Below, one piece after another: positions 24,252 to 32,727 of a stretch of 64,000 nucleotides of DNA (position 1 is its first letter; each line of letters starts with the position of its first letter). The notes under the pieces are model-generated. The model was not told the origin of the DNA. It worked only from the letters and a program-made list of their open reading frames with translations, and ran no database searches. The position numbers and the translations under genes are program-made. Location: contig NZ_NKYF01000022.1 of the NCBI RefSeq assembly GCF_002262885.1, forward strand, positions 1 to 64,000, in the 5' to 3' direction. This DNA comes from Pseudonocardia sp. MH-G8 (GTDB lineage Bacteria; Actinomycetota; Actinomycetes; Mycobacteriales; Pseudonocardiaceae).

Positions 24252-24520
24252 CCCGTCCCTGTCGGGTGCTTGCCCACTTTGCGGTGGTCCCGTTCCACAC
24301 CCCTTATCGATGATCATCGGTCAGGTCGACGGCGTGCCCGCCTCCGGTGACCGGCGGGAGCAGGACGTGCAACGAAGTGGTGCGGCTCAGGTCCCTGTCT
24401 CGCTGGTCAAGGCCGTCTAGAAGGGGTTCGAGAACGGCACCACAGCCAGGTGGGCACCCACCCGGCCGCCACGGGCTCGTCCAGAACAGGCCTGGGCCCG
24501 CGTCGGGGACGACTACCCGG

Positions 24521-24690
24521 TCGACCACGGTATTCGTTGCTTGTGCCCCACTCGGCCACCTTCGGCGCGGAGGTCGACCTCGGCGCCGAACCGACTGCGC
24601 GTGAGACCTGGAAATGGGGTGGCGCAGGAAGTCTCGAGTCGGGAACGGCGCGCCCACTGCAACCCGGACTACGAGGCAGAGCAGGATCGC
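24521..24690. repeat. Repeat D, related to 36820-36970
   Basis: Shared landmarks with the 36.8-kb block, in the same orientation, are a GACCACG(G/A)TATTCGT segment, GCTTGTGCCC, CCACCTTCGGCGCGGAGG, ACTGCGCGTGAG, CGGGAACGGCGCGCCC and CTGCAACCCGG followed by CTACGAGGCAG. No open frame looks coding. The sequence between repeat B and D (24252-24520) has no recognisable gene. Confidence 0.7.
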
Positions 24691-24773
24691 CGCTGACACA
24701 CCGACAGACGACGTTCGCGGCAAGGGGCGGCCCTCACTCGTTGTTCTGTCAAGCCGATCATCTCGGCAGGCAT

Positions 24774-24795
24774 CGTTCACTATTGCACACGGTGG
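24774..24795. repeat. 22-bp direct repeat, right copy
   Basis: Identical to 23869-23890. It ends 24 bp before the SOS box of the DUF222-HNH gene. Confidence 0.85.
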
Positions 24796-24819
24796 GATCA
24801 CCCGAACAGACCCATGCCA

Positions 24820-24835
24820 TCGAACACCTGTTCGA
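24820..24835 (+). promoter_or_regulatory. Perfect LexA (SOS) box
   Basis: TCGAAC-ACCT-GTTCGA matches the mycobacterial/actinobacterial LexA operator TCGAAC-N4-GTTCGA exactly. It lies 13 bp before the ATG of the DUF222-HNH gene, so LexA should block transcription until DNA is damaged. Confidence 0.85.
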
Positions 24836-24848
24836 CTAAACTTGGAGC

Positions 24849-26120
24849 ATGTCCGCAGTCGCCGCCGCATACGAACACCTCCAAGAGGCGTTCGACGCAT
24901 TCCGGCAGGCCGCGGAAAACCCCCTGACCTCAGACGCGGAACTGCTGTCGGTGCTCACCATCGGTGAAGGCATGTCCCGACAGCACGACCACCTCACCGT
25001 CTCCACCACCGCCGCCCTGCAACGGCGCGGCACGTTCGCCGAACGCGGCTACCGCAAACCCGAAGGCGCACTGACCGACCTTCTGGGCTGCGACTCCTAC
25101 GAAGCCCGCCGCCGCGTGGTCGCCGCGGAGCAGGCGTGTGAGCAGGTCGGGTTCGACGGCACCGTGCTGCCCGCCCGGCTCCCGGCGACGGGGAAGGCGT
25201 TCGCGGCCGGGCAGGCCGGGCTGCGTCATGTCGAGGTCATCGCCGCCCTGCTGGGCACCCCCGAGGCCGGGCGGATCACCGACTGGCAGCGGGCGGGGTT
25301 GGAAGAGCAGTTGGCCGGTATGGCCGGCGAGTACTCGCCCGGGCAGCTGCGCAAGCTGGGCACCCAGTTACTGGAGGTGCTGGACGGGGACGGTCCCGAG
25401 CCTGATGACAATCCGCCGGAGCCGGTCAACCGGCTGCAGGTCCGTAAGCGTCGCGACGGGTCGGGCGGCACGATCAGCGGGCAGTTCGACGATGCGGCGA
25501 TGTTCGATGCGATCGCCACTGTGATCGACGCCAAGGCGAAGCCCCTCGGCCGGGATGATCAACGATCGACGGGGCAGCGTCAGGCCGAGGCCCTCGCGGA
25601 TGCGTGTGGGTTCGTCCTCGCCCATGCCGATCACGCCACCCTCCCCGACACCGGTGGGCGGCGGCCGCACCTGAACGTGTTGATCCGGCTCGAGGACCTC
25701 GAAACCCGCGCCCGTTCGGCGATGCTCGACTTCGGTGGCCGCATGAGCCCCACCTCGCTACGGATGCTGGCCTGCGACGCCGCCGTCGTACCCATCGTCA
25801 TGAACGGCGCCGGGCAACCCCTGGACGTCGGCCGTTCCACCCGGGTGATCCCCGACGGACTACGCCGGGCGGTCACCGCCCGCGACCGTGGATGCGCGCA
25901 CCCGGGCTGCGACCGGACGCCGTCGTGGTGCGAAATCCACCATATCTGGGAGTGGGAGCACGGCGGCCCCACCGAACTGAACAACCTGGTGAGTCTGTGC
26001 AAAGTCCACCACCGCTTGATCCACGATTCCGGGTGGGTGGTGCGGATCCGTGACGGGTTACCGGAGTTCATCCCGCCGAAATGGATCGACCCGGAACAGA
26101 AACCCCGCCGGAACCCGTAG
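24849..26120 (+). CDS. DUF222/13E12-family protein with C-terminal HNH endonuclease domain
   Basis: 423 residues. The N-terminal ~300 residues are DUF222 (mostly helical, for example YRKPEGALTDLLGCDSYEAR). The C-terminus has an HNH site: CAHPGCDRTPSWCEIHHI, then WEHGGPTELNNLVSLCKVHH. HH, N and H are the expected metal and catalytic residues and the Cys pairs form a zinc knuckle. It corresponds to the 13E12 repeat family of mycobacteria, multicopy genes linked to mobile or SOS functions. It starts 13 bp after a perfect LexA box and a repeat-rich block lies upstream. DNA nicking or cleavage is predicted; the biological role is not established. Confidence 0.92.
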   Translation: MSAVAAAYEHLQEAFDAFRQAAENPLTSDAELLSVLTIGEGMSRQHDHLTVSTTAALQRRGTFAERGYRKPEGALTDLLGCDSYEARRRVVAAEQACEQVGFDGTVLPARLPATGKAFAAGQAGLRHVEVIAALLGTPEAGRITDWQRAGLEEQLAGMAGEYSPGQLRKLGTQLLEVLDGDGPEPDDNPPEPVNRLQVRKRRDGSGGTISGQFDDAAMFDAIATVIDAKAKPLGRDDQRSTGQRQAEALADACGFVLAHADHATLPDTGGRRPHLNVLIRLEDLETRARSAMLDFGGRMSPTSLRMLACDAAVVPIVMNGAGQPLDVGRSTRVIPDGLRRAVTARDRGCAHPGCDRTPSWCEIHHIWEWEHGGPTELNNLVSLCKVHHRLIHDSGWVVRIRDGLPEFIPPKWIDPEQKPRRNP

Positions 26121-26152
26121 TTCGCCCCCGATCCGAGGTTTCGGCGATCGGG

Positions 26153-26875
26153 TCAGCTCGGCATGAGGCCGGCGCGGCTGTCCCGGTCGGCGAGGTCGGC
26201 CGCGTACAGTTCGATGTCTCGCAGGCCGACGCCCCGCCCGCTCGCCCGGAGCCGGCCGACCAGCGGCACCACCTCGTCGGTCCACCAGCGCTGCGCCAGC
26301 TCGCGCGGGCCGATCCCGACCAGGCCCCGGCGAAAGCCCCAGGCCTCGGCGGCGTCGGCCAGCCGCGCCCAGTCGGCGGGACGGTCCAGCCACAGCTCGG
26401 GTCGGGTGTCGTGGGGCAGCGGCACCCGCAGCAGGAACTCCCGCTCGGCCGCCTTGCTGGCCAGGTGCGAGAGCCGCAGGCAGCACATCGCGTAGGCGGT
26501 GGTGCAGATGCGACGGACGATCGCCGGCACGCTGTGCTGCTCTCGCGCCCGGGCCACCGACACCCGGTGGTGCCCGTCGACCACGAAGTACATCTCGCCG
26601 AGCTGGATCAGCTCCACCCGAGGCAGCACGATCCCGGCGGCCACGGCATCCGCAACCGACCGGTGACGCTCCCGCAGCGCCCGGTTCACCAACCGGAACC
26701 GCGCATCGAAGTCCCCGGCGCGGGCCACGGTGCCGACGATCCGGTCGGTGCGCACGTCGTCCGGATAAACGATCATGTCGCCGTCCCGGCCCAGCGCGGC
26801 GATCGCGTCCGCGAAGACCAGAGGCGCGCGGCCGTTCGGGTCGTCGCCGCGCAGGTCCCGCAACCACCGGCTCAT
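26153..26875 (-). CDS. ParB/Srx-like fold protein
   Basis: About 240 residues. The recognisable part is GEMYFVVDGHHRVSVARARE (about residues 95-115), the D-G-x-H-R-V-x-x-A motif of the ParB/sulfiredoxin-like fold, preceded by LPRVELIQLG. In that fold the motif binds nucleotide. The N-terminal region and the Trp-rich C-terminus are not recognised. It has none of the ParB HTH domains, so plasmid partition is unlikely. The ATG at 26875 is chosen; a GTG at 26884 is possible. It is convergent with the HNH gene, with 32 bp between stops. Confidence 0.7.
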   Translation of the reverse strand: MSRWLRDLRGDDPNGRAPLVFADAIAALGRDGDMIVYPDDVRTDRIVGTVARAGDFDARFRLVNRALRERHRSVADAVAAGIVLPRVELIQLGEMYFVVDGHHRVSVARAREQHSVPAIVRRICTTAYAMCCLRLSHLASKAAEREFLLRVPLPHDTRPELWLDRPADWARLADAAEAWGFRRGLVGIGPRELAQRWWTDEVVPLVGRLRASGRGVGLRDIELYAADLADRDSRAGLMPS

Positions 26876-26950
26876 GTTCGTCACTGTAAGCGGCAGCGCA
26901 GGATCGTGATCGCGGATCTGATGATGACGATCCGGTCCGGCGTCGTTCTC

Positions 26951-27526
26951 TCAGTGCGTCGCCTCGAACGCCGCCTTGTAGGCGGCGGCACCCTCGAGCG
27001 ACTCGAACGGCCAGCTCACCAGGGTGACCGACGCCCGGTCGCCGACGGTGGACGCCACGCGGGCGGCAGTGGTCAGTGGTGTGCCGCCGCAGATCTCCAC
27101 GGTGTCGGTTCCCGCCTCGACGGCGTCGACGGCTGCACGGACGGCGGCGTCCTCGTCGGGCACGCCGACCACCGTCGTGCGCGTGACCCCGTGCTCGACG
27201 ACCAGGGCGCCTGCGCCCGAGTCGTCACCGAAGATCATGACCGAGTCGCCGGGAATCCGGTTCGCAGGACCGACGGCGAGTCCGACGGGGGCGCGACCGG
27301 CGATCGCCTCCACGACCTGGCCGGCCTGCTCGAGGGCGAAGCCGCCGTAGAGCTCCACGAGACGCACCCCGGCCGCGGCCTGCGAGCCGGCGATCCGCGC
27401 CGCCGCGTCCGCGTCCGGCACCCAGACGAACGCGGTCGGCCCCGCTGACGTGGAGCGCTCGACGCGCCGGCCGGCGGCGTCGACCTCGGGGTTCAGGAAC
27501 AGGAACATCGTGTCGACGGCGTGCAC
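26951..27526 (-). CDS. DUF6506 family protein with two similar halves
   Basis: 191 residues, soluble. I associate it with DUF6506. The two halves resemble each other: VRLVELYGGFALEQAGQVVE in the first and TDTVEICGGTPLTTAARVAS in the second, each followed by a beta strand (APVGLAVG, ASVTLVSWP). This suggests internal duplication of a small alpha/beta unit. Function is unknown. It is divergent from the SnoaL-like gene across 158 bp. Confidence 0.65.
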   Translation of the reverse strand: MHAVDTMFLFLNPEVDAAGRRVERSTSAGPTAFVWVPDADAAARIAGSQAAAGVRLVELYGGFALEQAGQVVEAIAGRAPVGLAVGPANRIPGDSVMIFGDDSGAGALVVEHGVTRTTVVGVPDEDAAVRAAVDAVEAGTDTVEICGGTPLTTAARVASTVGDRASVTLVSWPFESLEGAAAYKAAFEATH

Positions 27527-27684
27527 AGCTGGCCTCCAGAAAGCTCGGGATGACGTTGCTTCGTTTCAGGCGTCCCCGTCCCGCGGAGTATTCCGCCGCG
27601 CGATTACCTCCGAGGTGATCGACCGGCGTCCGCCGAACGCCGAAGCTCGGTCCTGTCAGTACACGACGACCGGGAGGAACCCCG

Positions 27685-28077
27685 ATGACCACCACGCCCG
27701 ACACCGACCGGACCGAGACGCCGACCGCCGCCCTCGTGGCGGACTACCTGCAGGCCTGGAACGCCACCGAGCCGCAGGCGCGGCGCGCGCTGATCGAGCG
27801 CGTGTTCGCCGCGGACGTCCGGTACGTCGACCCGCTCGCGGACGTGAGCGGCACCGACGCGCTGGACGCCCTCGTGGCCGGGGTCCAGGCGCAGTTCCCG
27901 GGGATGCGGTTCTCCGGCGTCGGCGAGGTCGACGCGCACCACGACGTCTGCCGGTTCCGGTGGGGTCTGGGCCCGGAGGGTGCCGAGCCCCTGGTGATCG
28001 GCTTCGACGTCGCGACGGTGGCCTCCGACGGCCGGATCACGGCGGTCCACGGCTTCCTGGACCGCGTTCCGGGATGA
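27685..28077 (+). CDS. SnoaL-like/NTF2-fold protein
   Basis: 130 residues, typical of the SnoaL-like NTF2 superfamily. VADYLQAWNATEPQARRALI is the opening helix, then VFAADVRYVDPLADVSGTDA and a curved sheet (CRFRWGLG, IGFDVATVASDGRITAVHGF). Family members are cyclases, isomerases or ligand-binding proteins, and no specific function can be assigned. The ATG at 27685 has GGGAGG upstream. Confidence 0.85.
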   Translation: MTTTPDTDRTETPTAALVADYLQAWNATEPQARRALIERVFAADVRYVDPLADVSGTDALDALVAGVQAQFPGMRFSGVGEVDAHHDVCRFRWGLGPEGAEPLVIGFDVATVASDGRITAVHGFLDRVPG

Positions 28078-28209
28078 GCCGCGCTCCGCGCTGATCCTCG
28101 GGGGGTGCCGCTCGGACGGGTGGCGGAGGCGCCGCCGAGCGGGTGAACACGGGCGCCGCTTCGCTGCGGTTCGTAATGGCGCTACCCGTCCGGGCGATGC
28201 CTCTAGTAG

Positions 28210-28238
28210 GCGGTTCGCGAGTGGGGCTCGTGAACCGC
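28210..28238. terminator. Hairpin after the SnoaL-like gene
   Basis: GCGGTTCGCGAG (28210-28221) and CTCGTGAACCGC (28227-28238) pair over 12 bp with one mismatch and a 5-nt loop. It lies in the 230-bp gap between 28077 and 28309, where I see no other feature, and probably ends the upstream transcript. Confidence 0.5.
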
Positions 28239-28308
28239 TTCTCGGGGCCGGCCGCAACGATCGCGGCGGGCGCAGGATGGGGGAAGTCATGCTGCTGCGG
28301 TTCCACCG

Positions 28309-28572
28309 GTGTCCACAGTGTCGCGCGCGCAAGGGCAGGCTGGGGGGCCTGCCGCTGCCGTGATCCTCGGGATCGTGCGCCCGCACACCGTTGCGTGGGG
28401 CCTTCTGTGGTTCCTCGTCGTCGTCGCCTTCACGGCCGGTGTCGGCGTGATCCAGGCGGCGGGGGCCGCCGGGGAGATGCCGCCGCTCACCTCGTCGGTC
28501 GAGGTCGTGGTCGACGACGGGATCGACCAGCCCAGCTCCGCGCCGACCCCTGACGTACTCAGCGCGGAGTGA
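28309..28572 (+). CDS. Small membrane protein, unrecognised
   Basis: 87 residues from a GTG at 28309. One clear membrane segment (WGLLWFLVVVAFTAGVGVIQ) lies near residues 30-50 and an acidic C-terminal tail (SSVEVVVDDGID) follows. No domain is recognised. Codon use is typical of the genome and the frame is open with no better alternative on either strand, but the ribosome site is weak. Confidence 0.5.
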   Translation: MSTVSRAQGQAGGPAAAVILGIVRPHTVAWGLLWFLVVVAFTAGVGVIQAAGAAGEMPPLTSSVEVVVDDGIDQPSSAPTPDVLSAE

Positions 28573-28710
28573 CCGTGCGCGCGGGCCCCTCACGGCGGTT
28601 GACGCCGACCCGTCACGGGTGCAGTGTCGGCGCCCAGCAGAACGGGGGCGTCATGAGGGTGTCGCGGGGTCGCGGCGGTGCCGCGCCCGTTCGGGCCGTC
28701 GGCAACTGAT

Positions 28711-29322
28711 ATGGGCGCGATGCCGGCGAGCGCCGGTCCTTCGGCACGGGAGCCCGGCGCGGTCGGTTCCGGTGTGCCGGCCCGGCAGTTCGCCCTCCTC
28801 GCCGCGCAGCTGCTCGCGGCCGGCACCGTGACCGAGGTGCTCACCCACGTGGCGCTCGCCGCGCACCGGCTGCTGGCCGTCGTCGACGGCGTCAGCGTCA
28901 CGGTGCACTCCGGTGGCGGTTTCCGCACGCCGGTCAGCCTGCACCCGGCGGCGGCGGAGCTCGACCAGGTCCAGTACGACGCCGATGCCGGGCCCTGCCT
29001 GGCCGCCGCCCGGATGACGGGGCCGGGCCTCGTGAGCGTCGACGTCGACGAGGCCGGGGATTGGCCGGTGTTCGCCCGAGCCGCGGCGCGGCGCGGCTAC
29101 GGGTCGGTGCTGTGCGCAGCCCTCGCGCCCGATCCCGGGCCTGCGATGGCGCTCGGCGCGTTGAACCTGTACTTCCGCCGACCCCACGGCCCCGTCGCCG
29201 CGGACCGGGACGTCGCGCTGCTGCTGGCCACGCACGGCGCGCTCGCGCTCGCGCACGCCCGGGCCCTGAGCTACGGCGTGGTCCAGCACGGCAGGCTGCG
29301 CAAGGCGGCGCTGCCCCGCTGA
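28711..29322 (+). CDS. GAF-domain protein
   Basis: About 203 residues. The GAF core spans residues ~25-185: LAVVDGVSVTVHSGGGFRTP, then YDADAGPCLAAARMTG, a pattern common in actinobacterial GAF-ANTAR regulators. The ANTAR RNA-binding domain is missing, since the protein ends soon after the last GAF helix (ALAHARALSYG). It may act as a stand-alone sensor. I used the ATG at 28711; an in-frame GTG at 28678 would add 11 residues. Confidence 0.75.
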   Translation: MGAMPASAGPSAREPGAVGSGVPARQFALLAAQLLAAGTVTEVLTHVALAAHRLLAVVDGVSVTVHSGGGFRTPVSLHPAAAELDQVQYDADAGPCLAAARMTGPGLVSVDVDEAGDWPVFARAAARRGYGSVLCAALAPDPGPAMALGALNLYFRRPHGPVAADRDVALLLATHGALALAHARALSYGVVQHGRLRKAALPR

Positions 29323-29363
29323 ACCCGGGTGCCCGGCGCGGCGGCCGCCGGCAGGGTGGGTCC

Positions 29364-29729
29364 GTGATCGAAAGACTTCGCACCGACCACCTGCATCCCA
29401 CCTCCGGCTACCACCACGTCACCATCGCGAGCCCCGGCCGGCTCGCGTTCCTGGCCGGCCAGATGCCGATGGACGCGACGGGGGAGCGGGTCGTAGGTGT
29501 GGGCGACCTCGAACGCCAGGTCGACGTGACGATCGAGCACACGCAGCGGGCGCTCGAGGCCGCCGGTGCGCGTCCCGAGGACGTGGTGCGGTCGGTCGTG
29601 TACGTCGTCGGCGGCGCTGGGGTGAAGGGCTCCTACGCGGCGACGGCTTTGCGCAGGGTCCGCAGGCACAGGGCGAGCGCGTCGTGCTCGGGTACGTCGT
29701 CCTCCCGCGTGTGCAGCCAGGTGGAGTAG
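29364..29729 (+). pseudogene. RidA-family gene truncated at its 3' end
   Basis: The first ~85 codons match RidA (reactive enamine/imine deaminase): TSGYHHVTIASPGRLAFLAG, QMPMDATGERVVG, then VDVTIEHTQRALEAAGARPE and VVRSVVYVV. After about position 29625 the frame turns into Arg/Ser-rich sequence. The conserved RidA C-terminus, with its strand and active-site Arg and Glu, is gone. The break coincides with the 3' end of the oppositely oriented TetR gene (29633), so a rearrangement probably fused TetR to the middle of ridA. The open frame runs to 29729 but is unlikely to be functional. Confidence 0.75.
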
Positions 29730-30202
29730 AGCAGCGACCAGAGCACGGACAGGACCCATTCGGGGGTGAGGGCGACGTCCATCGCGCCCTCGGCGTGCCC
29801 GCGTTCGACGAGCTCGAGTACGGCCCGGTCGGCCTCGTTCATGTGGTCCCAGGCCGGACCGAACAGCTGCGGCTCGTTCAGCATCAACATCGGGCCGTCG
29901 CCGAGTGCGAAGTAGGCCTGGCAGACCCGCTCCAGGGCGGGGAGGGGCGGACCGTCCTGCGGCCGCGCGCGCTCGGTGGCCGCCGCGATCTGCTCGGTCA
30001 GGTCGGCGGTGATGCCGGTGATGAGATCGGCGCGTTCCGGGAAGTAGCGGTGCATCGTCGTGCGCCCCACCCCGGCCGCGTTCGCCACCTCGGCGAGGGA
30101 TGCGCCGGAGTGCTGGGACAGGACGGTCACTCCCGCGTCGAGGATGGCGCGGCGCGTGCGCGCACGCGTGCTGCTCTCCGCGGCACCGAGCTCGTTGACC
30201 AC
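29633..30202 (-). CDS. TetR-family regulator
   Basis: 189 residues. The HTH is at about residues 14-60: RRAILDAGVTVLSQHSGASL, then ANAAGVGRTTMHRYFPERAD. The C-terminal domain is helical with WSLLYSTWLHTR near the end. It is divergent from the ABC exporter at 30279; the intergenic palindrome at 30253-30268 is its likely operator, making a drug-responsive repressor/exporter pair. The 3' end overlaps the truncated ridA frame. Confidence 0.9.
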   Translation of the reverse strand: MVNELGAAESSTRARTRRAILDAGVTVLSQHSGASLAEVANAAGVGRTTMHRYFPERADLITGITADLTEQIAAATERARPQDGPPLPALERVCQAYFALGDGPMLMLNEPQLFGPAWDHMNEADRAVLELVERGHAEGAMDVALTPEWVLSVLWSLLYSTWLHTREDDVPEHDALALCLRTLRKAVAA

Positions 30203-30252
30203 GCTCGAGACGGTACCTCAGTGCACTGTAATAGAACAGGTTTGACGAGAAC

Positions 30253-30268
30253 GGAACATTCGTGTTCC
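30253..30268. promoter_or_regulatory. TetR operator candidate
   Basis: GGAACA-TTCG-TGTTCC is a perfect 16-bp inverted repeat located 11 bp before the ABC exporter ATG and about 50 bp before the tetR GTG. Position suggests repression of the exporter and possibly autoregulation. Confidence 0.6.
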
Positions 30269-30278
30269 ACTGCTGAGC

Positions 30279-32036
30279 ATGAGCACCCCCGCGCAGGTGT
30301 CCGGGCTCCACCTCATCCGGGCGATCGCCCGCCCGCACCTGCGCACGCTGCTGCTCGGGCTGGTGCTCGCGCTCGCCGGTTCCGCCACAAGTCTGGCCAC
30401 ACCGCTGGTCACGAAGTGGATCCTCGACTCGCTCGGCGCGTCGGCGTCGCTCGCCGGGCCGATCGGCGCGCTGGCCGTCCTGCTCGTGGTCGGTGCCGTC
30501 ATCTGGATCTGCGAGTGGATCCTGCTCGGGACGCTGGGGGAGCGGGTCGTGCGGTCGGCCCGCGAGTCGATGGTCCGCCGGTTCCTGCGCGCCACCGTCC
30601 CGGGAATCACCCGTCGACCGCCGGGCGAGCTCGTCGCCCGTGTCACGTCCGACACGGTCCTGCTGCGCGAGGCCGTGGCGTCCAGCCTGGTCGGCCTCGC
30701 CAACGGCGTGGTGATGCTCGTCGGCACGCTCGTGCTGATGGCGGTGCTCGACCTGGTGCTGCTGGCCACCACCGTCGCCGCGGTGATCGTGGTCATCGTC
30801 CTGTTCGCCGTGCTGATGCCCGCCATCGCCACGGCACAGGAGCGGGCCCAGGAGCACCTGGGCCGGCTCGGGGGCGTGCTGGAGACCGCGCTGCGCGCCA
30901 TCCGCACGGTGAAGGCGAGCCGCGCGGAGGAGCGTCAGGCTGCGCGGATCCTCGTCCACGCCGACGAGTCGATGCACCACAGCGTCCGGGCCGTGCGGCG
31001 GGAGGCGGTGGCGTGGACGATCTCCTGGGCCGGGATCCAGGCCGCGATCATCCTGATCCTGGGCCTCGGGGCCTGGCGGGTCGGCGCCGGGCTGCTGGAG
31101 ATCTCGACCCTGATCGCGTTCCTGCTCTACGCGTTCGGCCTGATGGAACCGATCATGGAGCTGAGCCAGAACCTCACCGCGCTGCAGGCCGGAATCGCCG
31201 CGGCCCGCCGCATCGCCCAGGTCGAGCAGCTCGAGCAGGAGGAGACCGGTTCCGCGCAGCCCGCCGCCTCGGCCTCGCAGGACGCCGCGGGGCCGGTCCT
31301 GGAGCTGCGGGACGTCGTGGCTGCCTACGGTCCGGACCGCGAACCGGCCGTCGACGGCATCGACCTGGCGGTGCCGGCGCGCGGGCACACCGCGATCGTC
31401 GGGCCGTCGGGTGCGGGCAAGAGTACGGTGCTCGCCCTGTTGCTGCGCTTCCTCGAGCCGCAGCGCGGCGAGATCCTGCTCGGTGGGCGGCCCTACGGCG
31501 AGCAGACGCCGGGCGAGGTGCGGGCCCGGCTCGCCTACGTCGAGCAGGAGACGCCCGTGGTGCCCGGCACGGTCCGCGACAACCTGCGCTTCACCCACCC
31601 CGACGCGGGCGAGGACGAGCTGTGGGCGGCGCTGGAGCGGGTGCGGTTGCGCGACGTCGTCTCGGCGCTCGACGGCGGGCTCGACGCGCCGTTGTCGTCC
31701 TCGTCGCTGTCCGGCGGTCAGCGCCAGCGGATCGCCCTGGCTCGCGCGCTGGTGCGCACGCCCGACGTGCTGCTCCTGGACGAGGCGACGGCCCAGGTCG
31801 ACGGGCTCACCGAGGCCGCCGTGCACGACGCGATCCGCGAGCAGGCCCGCCAGGGCGCGGTCGTCACGGTGGCCCACCGGCTCTCCACCGTGATCGACGC
31901 CGACACCATCGTGGTGATGGAGGGCGGGCGCGTGCGGGCCCGCGGTCGGCACGAGGAGCTGCTGGCCACCGACGAGCTCTACCGCGGCCTCGTCGAGGCG
32001 TTGCGCCTCGACCGGCAGCCGGCGCCGGTGGGCTGA
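30279..32036 (+). CDS. ABC exporter, fused permease and ATPase (half transporter)
   Basis: 585 residues. The N-terminal ~310 residues form a six-helix ABC exporter membrane domain. The ATPase domain follows: Walker A GPSGAGKST (about residue 380), Q-loop VEQETPVVPGTVRDN, signature LSGGQRQRIALARAL, Walker B VLLLDEATAQVD, and the switch His in TVAHRLST. It should work as a homodimer exporting lipids, peptides or drugs. Control by the divergent TetR gene suggests induced efflux of a toxic compound. Substrate unknown. Confidence 0.93.
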   Translation: MSTPAQVSGLHLIRAIARPHLRTLLLGLVLALAGSATSLATPLVTKWILDSLGASASLAGPIGALAVLLVVGAVIWICEWILLGTLGERVVRSARESMVRRFLRATVPGITRRPPGELVARVTSDTVLLREAVASSLVGLANGVVMLVGTLVLMAVLDLVLLATTVAAVIVVIVLFAVLMPAIATAQERAQEHLGRLGGVLETALRAIRTVKASRAEERQAARILVHADESMHHSVRAVRREAVAWTISWAGIQAAIILILGLGAWRVGAGLLEISTLIAFLLYAFGLMEPIMELSQNLTALQAGIAAARRIAQVEQLEQEETGSAQPAASASQDAAGPVLELRDVVAAYGPDREPAVDGIDLAVPARGHTAIVGPSGAGKSTVLALLLRFLEPQRGEILLGGRPYGEQTPGEVRARLAYVEQETPVVPGTVRDNLRFTHPDAGEDELWAALERVRLRDVVSALDGGLDAPLSSSSLSGGQRQRIALARALVRTPDVLLLDEATAQVDGLTEAAVHDAIREQARQGAVVTVAHRLSTVIDADTIVVMEGGRVRARGRHEELLATDELYRGLVEALRLDRQPAPVG

Positions 32037-32048
32037 CCGGCCCGGGGA

Positions 32049-32723
32049 TCAGCCCGACTCGCCGGTGTCGGCGTGCGCGGTGCCCACCGGCTTCGACTCC
32101 GGCGAGCCGCGCTGGCGCAGGTAGACCCCGAGCACGGCCATGGAACCGACGGCCAGCATCTCGGACTGCCAGTTCTGCAGGGTCCGGTTCCAGAAGTCGG
32201 GCTCGGCGAGGTAGCCGAGCCAGGTGACGGGGTCCTGCCGGTTGCCGAGCTGCTCGGAGTTGAACGCCGCCCGGCCCGCGATCGACTGGGCGAGCCAGGA
32301 CAGCAGGAAGATGCCGCCCATCACGATGCCGAGGGAGCGGGAGAACAGCGTGCCGCGCCAGTCGTCGAGCCGAGCCCCGCGCGGCGAGTCGTGCCGGGCG
32401 TGCGACCGGACGAGCTGCTCCTCGTCCGACTCGGGGCCGGCCTTCTCCACGTCCTTCGACTCGGGCGAGCCCTTCTGCACCAGGTACACCGTGGCGAAGA
32501 TGTAGAGGAAGAACTGCAGGTACTCCGACTGCCAGTTCTCCACGACGTCCACCGCGAACGTCGAGGACGTGACGTACTGCAGGAGCGAGACCGCCTCGGC
32601 GCCCTCGGAGATCTGCTGGTCGTTGTACTGCGCCTGTCCGGAGACGGCCTGCCCGACCAGCATGAGCAGGAACAGGCCGCCGAACGCGAGTCCGAGACCG
32701 TTGTTGCGCAGGGTCTTCCCCAC
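32049..32723 (-). CDS. DUF6766 family membrane protein with duplicated halves
   Basis: 224 residues with four membrane segments. It matches DUF6766 by recall. Two copies of one unit are visible: LGLAFGGLFLLMLVGQAVSG ... NWQSEYLQFF ... QKGSPESK, then LGIVMGGIFLLSWLAQSIAG ... NWQSEMLAVG ... RQRGSPESK. The GSPESK motif ends each half on the cytoplasmic side. The GTG at 32723 follows GGGGAGG and lies 4 bp after the stop of the 30-residue gene, so a three-gene operon with the lipoprotein is likely. Function unknown. Confidence 0.8.
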   Translation of the reverse strand: MGKTLRNNGLGLAFGGLFLLMLVGQAVSGQAQYNDQQISEGAEAVSLLQYVTSSTFAVDVVENWQSEYLQFFLYIFATVYLVQKGSPESKDVEKAGPESDEEQLVRSHARHDSPRGARLDDWRGTLFSRSLGIVMGGIFLLSWLAQSIAGRAAFNSEQLGNRQDPVTWLGYLAEPDFWNRTLQNWQSEMLAVGSMAVLGVYLRQRGSPESKPVGTAHADTGESG

Positions 32724-32727
32724 GGCG

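Noticed and set aside
23955..24840. Several open frames in the 24-kb repeat block
   Set aside because: Frames are short, differ between repeat copies and have Arg/Gly-rich translations; the block is better explained as repeats.
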